DNA of 64,000 nucleotides from Scalesia atractyloides (lineage: Eukaryota; Streptophyta; Magnoliopsida; Asterales; Asteraceae): contig CAMTDV010000028.1 in assembly GCA_947069175.1 (NCBI GenBank), positions 70,230,157 to 70,294,156 of the forward strand, written 5' to 3'. This document shows, piece by piece, positions 10,692 through 21,242 of the stretch (within the stretch, counting starts at the first letter, position 1; each line of letters starts with the position of its first letter). The position numbers and the translations under genes are program-made. The notes beneath the pieces were generated by a model, which worked only from the letters and a program-made list of their open reading frames with translations, did not search any database and was not told the DNA's origin.

Positions 10692-12999
10692 GAATTGCAA
10701 ATATCATCCTTTATCGATATACCATATTTTAGACAATGTCTTTTATTTTTAGAATTAATGAGTTTTATACTTAATGTTTCAAAAGTTTACACAGTATGTT
10801 TTTTACCCCTAACCAAGTCAATTTTTTCTGTTAAATAAGGTAACACAAAGGTATTTTACCATTTATTTAAAAATATTAAAATAAATAAACAAAATTAGAT
10901 TTAAAAAAATATTTTAGTATCATATATATATATACACACACCATCTCTCTCTTCAGCTTTCCACCATCACCATTAGTCACCACTGCCCCATCCATCACCA
11001 CTAGAGGTGCAACCCTAAACCGGGTTAGAAACTGAACTTGACAACCCTACCCGAAACATGTTAGAACCTGATCTATAGTCAAACTGATTTGGACCCGTTT
11101 CAACCAGTAGGTTAGGACTCGGTTTGGGTATTTCACAGTCAAAACGGTTTCAACCCAACAATTGACAACCCGATCACTCAACCCGGTTTCAACTCGATAT
11201 CACGAACCCGTCCATATGCATGGAACTAGTTATTACCCAATGATTATTTAACGGCTTTGTGACCATTATATTACATTTAATGTCGATGTTTTGGACTTTT
11301 TTCATCAAAAATGTTAGTGTACGTATGTATTAAAGATGTTGGTTAAGAGGGGAGTTCATTTGAGAAGAAAAATTAATTGAGAAAAAAAAAGAAGAAATGG
11401 TACAATTGTAAATAATTAAGTAGTTTTTTCATCTTATTTATTACTATCATTAATTAATTAATTAGTTATAAAAACTAGCATCATCTACGCTAATTTTTTT
11501 GTCTACACACATAAAAATTTATCCTACACATTTCAAAATTTATTCCGCACATATTTAAATTTATCTTATACACTTAGGAATTTTTCCTACACTCTAATTT
11601 TTTTTTGAAAATATATATTTTGAAAATAGGTTACAAATTTAATGAAGTTAGCTAGTAAAAAGTAAGACTAGAAATTAATAATCTGTGTAAGTTTACAAAT
11701 TAACCATTTCATTAAAATTAAATGCAAATATTAAATGAAGTAAAATAAGTATTTTTATTAGTTAAAACTTTTTTTTTCTTCTTAAAAAAATTCTTCTTAT
11801 TTGAACCATCACTAAATCACAATACTCAAAAGTGCAAATATATAAATAAATAAAAGCTATGGAATTGAAAGTGGGATTTCATCCATCAACATGGGTTATT
11901 CCTTTATTAAACCTACCAAAACGACGAAAATTGTAAAAAAGATGTATTTTGTGTCGTAATGTTTTTTTAATGAAGTTATGTTTTTAGTTTACTTAAAAAA
12001 CAAATAAAGTATAACTTTTTAATTTATTTATGTATATATTTAGTTTTTGAGAATTTTATACTAACACGATTTGTGCACCTTTAGTTACAACCACTCCCAC
12101 TCACAAATTCTTCATTACAAATACCAGTTTCTTTACACTCTACCCAAAATGGTTTCAATTTTAAATACACAAATCGTCATTACAATAATCACATAAAGGA
12201 GCAACAAGTTGTATCTTACAATCTTTTCACACAACATCCATTCATTTTCGCATAATCTAATCATCTTCACAATCCCAATCATTGTCAACCTTATGTTAAT
12301 CACATAAATTCTCGCCATCGTGGCAATAAACGTCCTGATCCGCTTCAACCCACAAAGCCACCCGACCCACCGCCACCACCGCTTCACTCTCTGGCCGCCG
12401 CTTCAACCTACAAATAGATGCTTGTTGTCTATTTGGGTGTTACTGATGGTCTATGAGCAGTTTGGTGGGTTTGGGGTTGTTAGGTATGGAGCGAGAGTTG
12501 GTGGTGGTGGTGGAAACAGTGGCAAAATTTGAGATTTCTGATCGGGGTCGGAAGTTACCGGAGCTAAAATTATACCTAAAAATTATAAAACCGGGGGTCG
12601 AAAACGTGCATACCAAAAAATTCTATACAAGAACTATACACCGGACAAAAGTTCGGGAGGTTCAGACGCCCTTTACCTCCCACTAAGCTTCGCCTTGGGT
12701 AGAAGAGATGTGGTAGAGGGAGAAATAATGTTTTTTTTCTCGTTTAGAGAGAGAAAGTAGTAGAGTTAATATATAATATTTTTTTAAAGATGTTTTTAAA
12801 ATATCAGGATAAAATAAGAATCATACCCTAATATGCATTGCATACAATTTGATTTAACAGAAAAAAAAACTAATTAGGTTAGGGCTTAAGGACATACGAT
12901 GCAAGATTTTGAAACAATAAGTATAAAACTCGTCGGTTTCAAGTACAAAAGCCACCGTCTAAAATTTGATATATAGATTAAGGACAAAACTTGTAATTC
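10692..12999. mobile_element. MULE-like DNA element with long terminal inverted repeats, in NLR intron 2
   Basis: The left arm (gaattgcaaatatcatcc from 10692 to about 10975) matches the reverse complement of the right arm (about 12703-12999) over some 270-290 bases. Shared words include aattttagac, gagttttatactta, tgtttcaaaa, ccctaacc and ttttctgttaaat. Long diverged TIRs with a non-coding interior suit a non-autonomous Mutator-like element. No transposase is visible. The interior holds poly-A/T tracts and a GC-richer CCACC-type stretch near 12350-12680 whose reading frames I do not believe. Target duplication could not be defined because the flanks are microsatellite. Confidence 0.55.
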
Positions 13000-13002
13000 A
13001 CT

Positions 13003-13764
13003 CCATATATATATATATATATATATATATTGGAGTGTTCAAGCGAAAAATCTTTCTATCGAGAGTACTCGAAAAATCTAAAATACCTAACAAAACACAC
13101 AAATTTTATTTTATTTTATTTTAACATTTTTTCCATATAAATCTAGCATTTTTAAGATATAAAAAAATAAAAAAAAATAATATTACACATCTGCAACACT
13201 ACAAAAAATCTAAAACCGCCATCCCCCCTTAAAAAAACAAACCCTCCCCACCCCTACAAACCTAACCCCCCCCCCCCCCACACACAACACACACCTCAAA
13301 ACCGTAAAAGTTAAGCGCGAAACCCAAACCTCCCAAAAACCTAACCCAAATCTAAACTAAAATCAAAACCTAAATCCTAAGGCTAAGTAGTATTGCATAT
13401 GTGCAATACTGTAATAGTAGTAATGAAAAATATACTCGAACGAAAGATAAGAAAATTTGTCACATTGAAAAATATACTCGAACTAACGAAAGATAGTATT
13501 GCATATGTGCAATACTGTAATAGTAGTCTGACACGTTAAATCTTTTTTTTATGTCACGAAAAAAATACTGGAACAAAAGATAAGAAAATTTGTGATCTGG
13601 TGCAATTCTTTTTTTTAATAACGTACGAAGAAGATAGAAATATTTGAAAACTTATATATATTTTTTGTTCAGTTTTGTCTCTCCTTCATTAAAAGTCTTA
13701 TTCCATTCATTAATAAGGAGTTTGTGAGTTCTCACTTTAACTATGGGTTCTTGATTGAACCATC

Positions 13765-13804
<40 letters not shown>
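13003..13804. repeat. Second TA-flanked A/C-rich repeat, related to 5409-6073
   Basis: Bracketed by TA arrays at about 13003-13031 and 13767-13804. It starts ttggagtgttcaagcgaaaa, and the inverted right end reads gggatggttcaatcaagaac, an imperfect terminal inversion sharing the gttcaa core. The interior has poly-C (13267-13279), A/C-rich acctaa words and two copies of attgcatatgtgcaatac (about 13391 and 13498). Same architecture as the repeat upstream of the gene. Confidence 0.45.
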
Positions 13805-13808
<4 letters not shown>

Positions 13809-15000
13809 GTTACTTAGGGTTTAAGCGGTGCTCCTCATATGGGGAGTGGCCAATTATCTCGTGTCATGTCAACTCCTTACTTCACTCCCCATTTGCACTC
13901 AAACATAAGGGATGGTCCTCATGTGAGAAATCCATTTTTTTGTATGTTTCTTGAAATTATACATCAATAATTAAGATATTTTTTAAACAAAATAAATTTA
14001 CATTATAATAAATAAGACATTACATTAAATTAAAATAAAAACCTAAATAATTAAAAAAGACATTATACTAAACTAAAAATAAAACTTAGTTGTGAAGTTT
14101 GGGGATAAAAAGTGGAGGTTGAGAGTGTGTTGAATAACCGAGTGGGGGTTGAAATGGTGCATTCTGACCGCTCGAACCGCCTCGCCTAGTTTGCGAGCAG
14201 TGTCCCCTCGTCTTCGAACCGGACTCTGAACCTTTTTTTCCTAGCATCATCTTTGTTTTGTTTATCCATGGTGTATTGTAGTTTTTATTTGTGAAAAAAT
14301 GAAATGTAAAAGGGTTTTTAAATAAATAAACAATTTTCTTAATAAACCAACGACATATAGCCGTTTGAAACATGGCAACGTTAATAAATGAAGCAACGGT
14401 CAAAAATTTGAAGCGGTGAATACTCACCGTTTTTAATAAATCACCATGGGAAAGTGGGAGACGGTGGCGGTGTTCCCGTGTAGAGACTTTCCTCACCCCA
14501 CCCACTCCCTGCACAACACTCACTCCGTACACCCTTTTACTAATTAATTTAATGTACCTTTTAATACTCGGATTTGGTTTCTTGTGTAGGAATCTTCATT
14601 CTAATAAAGCATCATTGAAATCGTATGTTTTGTGACTTTAAAAATCCAACTAATTATTAATTTGCTGATATTTACGTGTAACTTTTGGATTTTTACAAAC
14701 TTTACGGTGTAGGGTGGGTGTGGGGTGATTGACTGGGTTCCCCAATCCCCTCGCGGGTATGTCACCGTCAACCCTTGTTTAAGTAGGGTGGTTGAATTGA
14801 AGCGAGGAATAGTCACCGTGTAAGTGAGGAGGAGAGAGAGGGTTATTGGTGGCCCTATTTTCTTTCAATTAATTATACATTTATTTTTATTTTTTTTTAA
14901 ATTGTTTTGATGTAGCACCTCTTATGTTTAAGTGTATGAGGGAAGTTGACGTAACATGAGGTGATTGGTTGAGTTAAAAGTTTACCACTCTTCACGAGTG
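13805..15000 (-). mobile_element. Non-autonomous PIF/Harbinger-like DNA transposon in NLR intron 2
   Basis: The left 130 bases (ccaattatctcgtgtcatgtcaact...aaacataagggatg) match the inverted right end at about 14890-15000 (ccaatcacctcatgttacgtcaact...aaacataagaggtg). The superfamily assignment rests on the PIF-like interior and a small Gln/Pro-rich reading frame, and is tentative. Exact ends and target duplication were not resolved. No transposase is present. Confidence 0.45.
14089..14250 (-). pseudogene. Possible N-terminal remnant of a Harbinger accessory (Myb-like) ORF
   Basis: A short minus-strand segment beginning MLGKKGSESGSKTRG and ending in a Pro/Gln/Phe-rich tail (PFQPPLGYSTHSQPP). 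It lies inside the TIR-bounded element above. A low-complexity Pro-rich start is common in the first ORF of plant PIF/Harbinger elements, but no DNA-binding domain is visible. Upstream in-frame codons look like leader. Weak call. Confidence 0.25.
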
Positions 15001-15326
15001 ATTAGAATTCATTATACTGACCAATTCATTATTTCTTGGGTTTCATATGCAAAGGCAGTTGTGGTAATTTGGTCAAACTTTGAAGTCAGGATGAGAAAAA
15101 TGAAAATAATTATGAAATAAACGTATTCATTTTAGGTCTTTCATTGATTATTAGTGTGTCAAAGAAAGATATATCATAAGGGAGTGTTCTTATATCTATA
15201 GTTACATTCCTAATCCAATACATCGTTGTACAATTTGAAGTTATAAAAAAAAGTAGATAGTTTAATTTCAAGGAGAATTGCTAATTAGATTTGCTACTAA
15301 TTAGATATGTACATGTTTCATTGCAG

Positions 15327-15947
15327 ATTAATAACATGTCAAAGGAAAGGATATCAAAAGAGGATGATAATTTGTCTGAATTGGCATTCACATCCTATCA
15401 GATGGGCTACAGTTTCCATCAACTTCATAAAATTTTCTTTGAAAGCGTTAAAGGGGTAGAGGTGGTGTTTGAGATTGAGAGTCCAAGTAATAGAGATCAA
15501 ATTGTAACATCTCAACAACGACAACCACTACTTCCCTACCTTGAACATTTAACAATATCGAAGATGAAAAAGTTGAGTCATGTGTGGAAGTGCAATAGTT
15601 GGAATGAGTTCTTTGTTCTTCAAAAACACCAACCACAATCCTCATTCCAAAACATCACATCCATAAACTTGAAAAAGTGCCCGGGCATTAAGTACTTGTT
15701 TTCACATCTTATGGTGAAACTTCTTACCAACCTACAGGAAGTAACCATAGAGGATTGTGATGGTATGGAAGAAGTTGTTTCATATGGAGATGATGAAGAA
15801 GAAATGATGCCATCTACATATGCCCACACAACTGCCACTTTGTTCCCTCATCTTCATTATCTCAAACTACGGAACATGAAAAATCTGCAGCATATTGGTG
15901 GTGGCGTTGCTAAGGTTACAACCGATGTAGGTCATGGTCAATCGAAG
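15327..15947 (+). pseudogene. NLR exon 3 (LRR), donor site occupied by a retrotransposon
   Basis: 207 open codons after the acceptor ttcattgcag. LRR blocks include YLEHLTISKMKKLSHVWKCN and IKYLFSHLMVKLLTNLQEVT, then an acidic DDEEEMM loop. The ancestral donor was AAG|GTATGT, recovered at the far side of the insertion (36309-36315). The element entered one base into the intron, so the local junction now reads AAG|GTGTAA with the first LTR bases. The exon itself is intact. Confidence 0.82.
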
Positions 15948-15948
15948 G
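15944..15948 (+). other. Target site duplication gaagg (left), outer element
   Basis: Five-base duplication matching 36306-36310, as expected for a Ty3/gypsy insertion. It includes the last exon 3 bases and the G of the splice donor. Confidence 0.93.
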
Positions 15949-16137
15949 TGTAACATCCGTCGAAAAAACGGGTTTCCAAAACCCACTTCGTTTATTAATC
16001 GAACAGTCAGTTATAATTTTCGTTGCGTATTTAATGTTCATATTAATTTTAAACGATACATAACTAATAAACATTGTTAGAATTTTAAAACATAATTAAT
16101 AAAAACAAAAAAATAGTGCATAAAATAAATAAATACC

Positions 16138-16204
16138 GCTGCCGGGTTTCGAACCCGGGTCAGCCGGTTCATCAAACAAACAGCATACCACTCCGCCACT
16201 TGAC
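16138..16204 (-). other. tRNA-like module, minus strand, in outer 5' LTR
   Basis: The reverse complement has TGGCGGAGTGGT (a good box A) and, near its end, GGGTTCGAAACCC (box B and T-arm), in a 67-base unit ending GGCAGC. The T-arm stem pairs well. The anticodon arm is not convincingly folded, so this is tRNA-derived rather than a working tRNA gene. Confidence 0.6.
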
Positions 16205-16466
16205 TTCTTTGTTATTATATTGAAACAATTAATACTTAAAATAAAACTCAGAATCAAAACCTGGGTTCAGCGCGCCCAATCCGCAGTCGCCGGTAATACC
16301 GACGATTTCGCCAATCACGACCGTTTTTCTTTGACTGAACGCGTGAAATAACTTCGACATCGGTTATAACCGATGTCTAATCCCCCAATACCAGTCGTAA
16401 CCGCCGGAGAAAACCTTGACCACGAATCAAGACCAAATTCGGACTCAATTCATACTGATTCTTCCT

Positions 16467-16474
16467 TATAAATA
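16467..16474 (+). promoter_or_regulatory. LTR TATA box, outer 5' LTR
   Basis: Sequence tataaata in the context ccttataaatacc, followed by C/A-rich leader-like sequence. It is conserved at 34263-34270 and 60074-60081 in the sister LTRs, and is the likely Pol II start region. Confidence 0.6.
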
Positions 16475-17062
16475 CCTACCTAAACCTCTGGTAACCTTTT
16501 CGCTCAAAATCGCACAATCTCTCGAAGCTTTAGCACTCGCTGGAGATTTTCTGAATTCCCCGGACATTCACCGGAAAAACGCGACTTACTTCAAATCGGT
16601 AAATGTCTCGACCCTTTTGTTTGTAACCCACTATTAGACTTATATTAACTTAAATCCTTCAACCAGAATCGGTTCCAGACAACGTTGCCAAGAAATCCTA
16701 CACTCGCCGGAAAATCTCTGTAAATTCCGAAGTTTCGCTGTGAATCGATACAATCATCAAAACCCCCTAATATCCTTTGTTTAGTACCTTAATTGCACAA
16801 CTCATTGATCAAAACCGTCGATTGATTCACTCAGACGGAGATCGCCAATCAGAGCCGATGCCCCTTTGCCGGAAATCTGAATTAAACACGCTGTTTTGGT
16901 ACATTCCGTTATTTAATCTCGTTTACTATTACATTTCAACTAATTATAAGTTTTGATAATCAAGTTAAACAAAACAATCGGAACTCTCTGATCTGGGTGT
17001 TTATAAATGAAGAAGACGAAGTCGAAATGAGTATAAGATTAATATAAACTGAATGTTTAACC

Positions 17063-17477
17063 GGGTTAGACACACAGTCCAGCGGTGGACTGTGTGCAAA
17101 CATACAACGCACGTCACGAGTTCGAATCTTACAACGTACCGACTTTCAGAATTAAAACCAACCTTTTTAAAACTGAATCAGAACGAGTCACAGCATGTTT
17201 ATAAGAGTAATATAAACCGTAATTTAAACAGATTAGACACACAGCCCAACTGGTTGGGCTGTGCGCATACGAACCGAAGGACCCGAGTTCGACTCCGGGT
17301 CCCTGCAGCGGTTCGGCCATTTTTAAATCATTTCAATATTAACCCAAATAAAATAACAATTAATTAGGATATATATCTAATTAAAACAGAGAATATTTCA
17401 GGTTACACACGTAGCTCAGTTGGTAGAGCTGCGTGCACGCGTACGAGAGGTCTCGGGTTCGAACCTCACTCAGCGCA
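17063..17477 (+). other. Three tandem tRNA-like modules in outer 5' LTR
   Basis: Units at 17063-17137, 17231-17319 and 17401-17477. Each opens with a ttagacac-like word (ttacacac in unit 3 here). Unit 1 has a perfect 11-bp hairpin cacacagtcca/tggactgtgtg and box-B-like gagttcgaatc. Unit 2 has hairpin cacagcccaa/ttgggctgtg and gagttcgactcc. Unit 3 has a near-perfect box A, tagctcagttggtagagc, and box B ggttcgaacc. T5 runs follow at 17164, 17320 and 17541. The shared start suggests tandem duplication of one tRNA-derived ancestor. Pol III transcription is inference. Confidence 0.6.
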
Positions 17478-18520
17478 CACTTAATCACAGTCCGACCGGT
17501 CAACGGTCAACAGACCGGTCAACGGTCAAAAAGTCAAAAATTTTTATTTCTTTTTATTTATTTATTTAATTTAAAAATCAATCAAAAATACTTAAAAATA
17601 ATATTTTTTAGAAAATGTCCTTAAACTCACAAAAATAAATCCAAAAATCCATTTATTTACCGAACTATTTCGTTATTATTTTTAGGTTAGTTTTCCTCGT
17701 AGATCCAATCCCAAAAACTCATGCGCATCCAACGTCATCAAGAGAACGCACCCAATGTGAGTGAATCTCTACAAATTCCCCGTTTTAATCACGTTTTGGG
17801 GTGTATCATGTGTCGTACAATTCTGTATTATATAAATATAAACACTTGTGCATTCATCATATCTGTGATCTAATGTGTATCAAATGTGTGCAAATTGTTG
17901 TGTGAATTATGTTTAGTTTGGATTTATCATTTTCAGTGCAAGCATTTCATTAGACCCATCAGCTCCCCGTGGGATACGGGTTGAGTACAGGTGCCTCATT
18001 CGATCGGCTCCGTTTGATTGAGCCTTGATCTCACATACATCATCATCATTCATGTCATTCGATCGGCTCCGTTTGATTGAGCCTTGATCTCCAATACATC
18101 ATCATTTATGTCATTTACTCATCCAATGTGGTTTGTGTTTTGTTATATACATACATTTGCTCACATGTGATTATTGCACAACTTTTCAATATTAAATACA
18201 GCAAGAACTTAATAACAATGTTTTATCAAGGTTCACTTGCCAACTTTTGTTGACCCAAAATATCCCCTGTTTTACACATGATACAGGTGATCCAGTTGAG
18301 GCAAGAAACACATAGGAAGGCTTAGAAGAATAAATCAGTTTAAGCTTTGGATTGTATTACTTAGTTTCATTTTCCTTGTAATTGTATGGATTGGATTTGA
18401 CTACTTAAGTTGTAATTTGAATTTAATAAATATGAAACATTTTAGTAAACATCATGAGCTTTGGTGATAACCCAATTATGCCCCGACTCTTATTCAGCTG
18501 CGGGTCGGGGTGTGACAGAT

Positions 18521-18534
18521 TGGTATCAGAGCCA
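18521..18534 (+). other. Primer binding site, outer element
   Basis: TGGTATCAGAGCCA, complementary to the 3' end of initiator tRNA-Met, three bases after the 5' LTR end. Intact. Confidence 0.92.
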
Positions 18535-19325
18535 TGACTATAGGGATATATGATAGGTTATTAGACCCTTAGAGCCTATACTATAGCTGATTAGAATTTT
18601 TAGATTTGTGTGTTACATACAAAATTCATGATGTTTATATGCTTTATGTTTATTGTTACACTCAATGTTATGCAAGCATGTTCATAAGTACATATTATTA
18701 TACAATGCTCATCATGAATCATATTCTCATAACATATCATATCCATGAGAGCACACACCACACAATTCCCATGATTTTTGCAACGATTTTTGTATTTTTC
18801 AAATCACATCAAAGTGAGTTCTCATGACGGGCATGTAGTAACTGGAAGGGTACAAGTACCGGTAGTCGGAACGTCCTGTCTAGGCTTGGCATTCGTATAA
18901 ATCCAAAATAAAGGACCAGTTTGCCTACCTGGGGACTAACGATGAGAGTACGAAGGACCTATTAGGCCAAAGCATGCTATACCAAACGTCGTGTGAGCTA
19001 ACCCCACTTTGAGTTGTCATTGTGTCTACACCTGGACACCCTCCTACCATACATCTCGCAATCATATTTCATGGTTTTCATTCGGGTGATGCGAGTGTTA
19101 AACCGCCAATACCAATGTGAATTCTACTAAGCCAATAGTCATGGGGGCCCACATGACTATAAAGGCGATGGTATGGGGGACATTGGAGGCCCAAACATGA
19201 GCAAACCCAAGACATCCTATGGATGTAGTTGCATTATTGATAATTATGTTATTTTTACTCATTTGACGACACATGACACCTAAAAACTTCTTAAACTCAC
19301 AATCTTCCTATGTATGTTCCTGTAG
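18535..19325 (+). other. Untranslated leader of outer element
   Basis: Runs from the PBS to the gag start codon. It is collinear with 23745-24540 of the nested element, including a conserved block around ggtaccagtaccggtagtcg. It would hold packaging signals by analogy; none was identified directly. Confidence 0.6.
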
Positions 19326-20608
19326 ATGTCGGCTAGGCAGCTACGTGGAGGTAGGAAGTCAGGAAGATCAAACGAACGCTTGGCCACCCAAATTGCAAAA
19401 CAAATGGCCGCAGTGCTTCCTGACATCGTAATTCAAGTCCAACAAGCTCTCACCGCGAATCCCATCAACCCTCCCAATCAAGAAGACCAGAACGTCAACA
19501 ACCCTCCCTCCAAAAAGTGATCCTACAAACACTTTGAGTCTTGCGATCCCCCAAAATATGAAGGGACCGAAGGTGTCACTGCTCTCCTCCACTAGTTTGA
19601 AGAAATGGAGAACACCTTCCTCAATTGCGATTGTCCCGAGGATCGCAAGGTACGTTACGCAACTGGGAGACTGTTTGGGGTAGACCTTACCTGGTGGAAC
19701 ACAGAGAAGGGTAAGAGAGGAATCGAAGATGCAATGGCCTTAACATGGGAAGAGTTAAGGGAAATCATGACTTGACGCTTCTGTCCAAGAAGCGAAATCA
19801 AAAAGTTGGAAGATGAATTCCACTCGCTAAAACAAAAGGAAGGAGATCATACTTCCTACAACAAAAGATTTCTTGAGCTGAACCAAATGATCCCCAACTT
19901 GTTCACCCCAGTGTACCGCTTAGTTGAACACTACATTCGAGGCCTCCCCTCGAAAATTCAAGACTCGGTTCTAAGCACTTCGCCTGCAACACTTGAAGCC
20001 GCTATGGAACTAGCTACCGAGCTTACCGAGAATCGCATCCGAAACGGCAAATTTAAGGATGAGAAAAAGAAAGCCCCCATTGAGGCCCAAACTTCAAACC
20101 ATTCCATCTCCTCTTCAAAGTTTGCTGGAAAGAGGAAACGAAACAACAGAAATTTTGCTGTCACACACACAAACTCTCCTATCAGTGCCGCACCCATCAC
20201 CCAAGTTGCTCCCTCAGCGGCACCATAAAAAAAGCCATACTCCGGCCCATACCCAAAATGCAACCGTTGCCAATACCATCACCTCCCTGAACATCCCTGC
20301 CAACATTGCACCAGCTGTGGCCGTGCGGGTCACACCACCCAAACCTGTCGCGCACTCCAGCGAATGAACCGCAATCAACCCTCAACCCAAACCCACCATC
20401 AAATAGTGGGTCAAGCCCAACAACCTTTACTTCTACCACCCACACAACACATAGCTCAACCCTACTACCAACCCAACTACCCATGATGCAACCCATGCGA
20501 GCTTGTTACAACTGTGGAGACCCAAACCACTTTAGAAACACTTGTCCACTCTTGGTAAACATCATTCATGCCCAAGCTCAAGCAAATCCGGTGAACCAAG
20601 CTAACTAA
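19326..20608 (+). pseudogene. Outer element gag (capsid and zinc knuckles), multiply stopped
   Basis: Starts MSARQLRGGRKSG. In-frame stops lie at 19518, 19593, 19773 and 20226, a one-base deletion near 20482 shifts the frame, and another stop is at 20606. The retrotrans_gag core includes NKRFLELNQMIPNL, VEHYIRGLPSKIQD and ATLEAAMELATELTE. Two Cys/His clusters follow: a Cys-rich one around 20265-20350 (CNRC...CQHCTSCGRAGHTTQTC) and the CCHC knuckle CYNCGDPNHFRNTC (about 20506-20547). The nested element keeps sense codons at most of these sites, so the stops look like post-divergence decay. It would encode the nucleocapsid that packages element RNA. Confidence 0.85.
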
Positions 20609-20971
20609 GCTCCTCCACCTTCTAGAGGAAGAGCTTTCAACATCAACGCCAACCAAGCTAGAGCTGACAACAACGTGGTTAACGGTACGTTTCTCATCAA
20701 TGGTAGTTATGCATCCATGTTATTCGATACTGGCGCGGATAAGAGTTTTGTGTCCTTAGAATTTGAACCTATCCTCAACCAAACTCGTGATAACCTCATG
20801 GAATCATTAACGGTGGAAGTTGCTGACGGAAAACCAGTCTCATTAAACTCTATTATACGAAATTGTACCCTCACTCTAAACGATCACGATTTTCCAGTTG
20901 ACCTCATTCCTATGAAGTTGGGAAGTTTCGACATTATAATCGGTATGAACTGGCTCAGCCAACATCATGCT
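20609..20971 (+). pseudogene. Outer element aspartic protease, C terminus cut off by nested insertion
   Basis: In frame with the shifted gag end. The active site is LFDTGADKSFVS (about 20721-20756) and the flap/C-terminal block is IIIGMNWLSQHHA. The nested LTR starts at 20972, exactly where the protein would continue. The remaining residues (EVVCREKFIRIPL) resume at 30686 on the other side. The protease would process Gag-Pol inside the virus-like particle. Confidence 0.88.
20967..20971 (+). other. Target site duplication atgct (left), nested element
   Basis: Matches 30681-30685 exactly, defining the nested insertion. Confidence 0.93.
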
Positions 20972-21158
20972 TGTAACATTTGTCAAAAACGGGTTTCCAA
21001 AACCCGCTCCGTTTTGTAATCGAATATCAAGTTATAAAAATCACGTTGAATATTTATGATTATTTTGACTTAAAATGATACATAATTAATAGATAAACTA
21101 AACTATAAAAAGTATATTTGATAAAAGGTTAAAACAAAATAAATAAAAAAAATATGAT

Positions 21159-21242
21159 GCTGCCGGGACTCGAACCCGAGTCAGCCAGAAATCAACTTCA
21201 GCGACTTAACACACACTCACAAGACCACTCCGTCACATTGTG
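21159..21242 (-). other. tRNA-like module, minus strand, nested 5' LTR
   Basis: 84 bases on the reverse strand: box A TGACGGAGTGGT (TGGCGGAGTGGT in the 3' LTR copy), a long variable-arm-like insert, and box B GGGTTCGAGTCC with a T-arm. The length fits a class II (Leu/Ser-type) tRNA ancestor. One substitution weakens the T-stem relative to the 3' LTR copy. Confidence 0.6.

Larger units (their letters stand above)
15949..18517 (+). repeat. 5' LTR of outer chromovirus (2569 bp)
   Basis: Begins tgtaacatccg and ends gggtgtgaca. A TATA-like box sits at 16467-16474, giving a U3 of about 0.55 kb and an R-U5 of about 2 kb. It contains one minus-strand and three plus-strand tRNA-like modules, short ggtcaac tandem repeats at about 17495-17530, and two copies of a gatcggctccgtttgattga unit at about 18000-18091. 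Confidence 0.93.

Noticed and set aside
12133..12686. ORFs in the GC-richer middle of the MULE-like element
   Set aside because: Short, on both strands, no transposase motifs; could be captured gene sequence but nothing supports it.
17401..17477. Functional tRNA gene on the plus strand
   Set aside because: Box A and box B are good, but the acceptor ends do not pair well, the anticodon arm is not a clean 5-bp stem with 7-base loop, and the unit is an LTR repeat present in every copy. Called tRNA-like only.
17996..18115. CRISPR-like spaced repeats
   Set aside because: Two to three units inside an LTR in plant DNA, with conserved spacers between copies; no cas genes.
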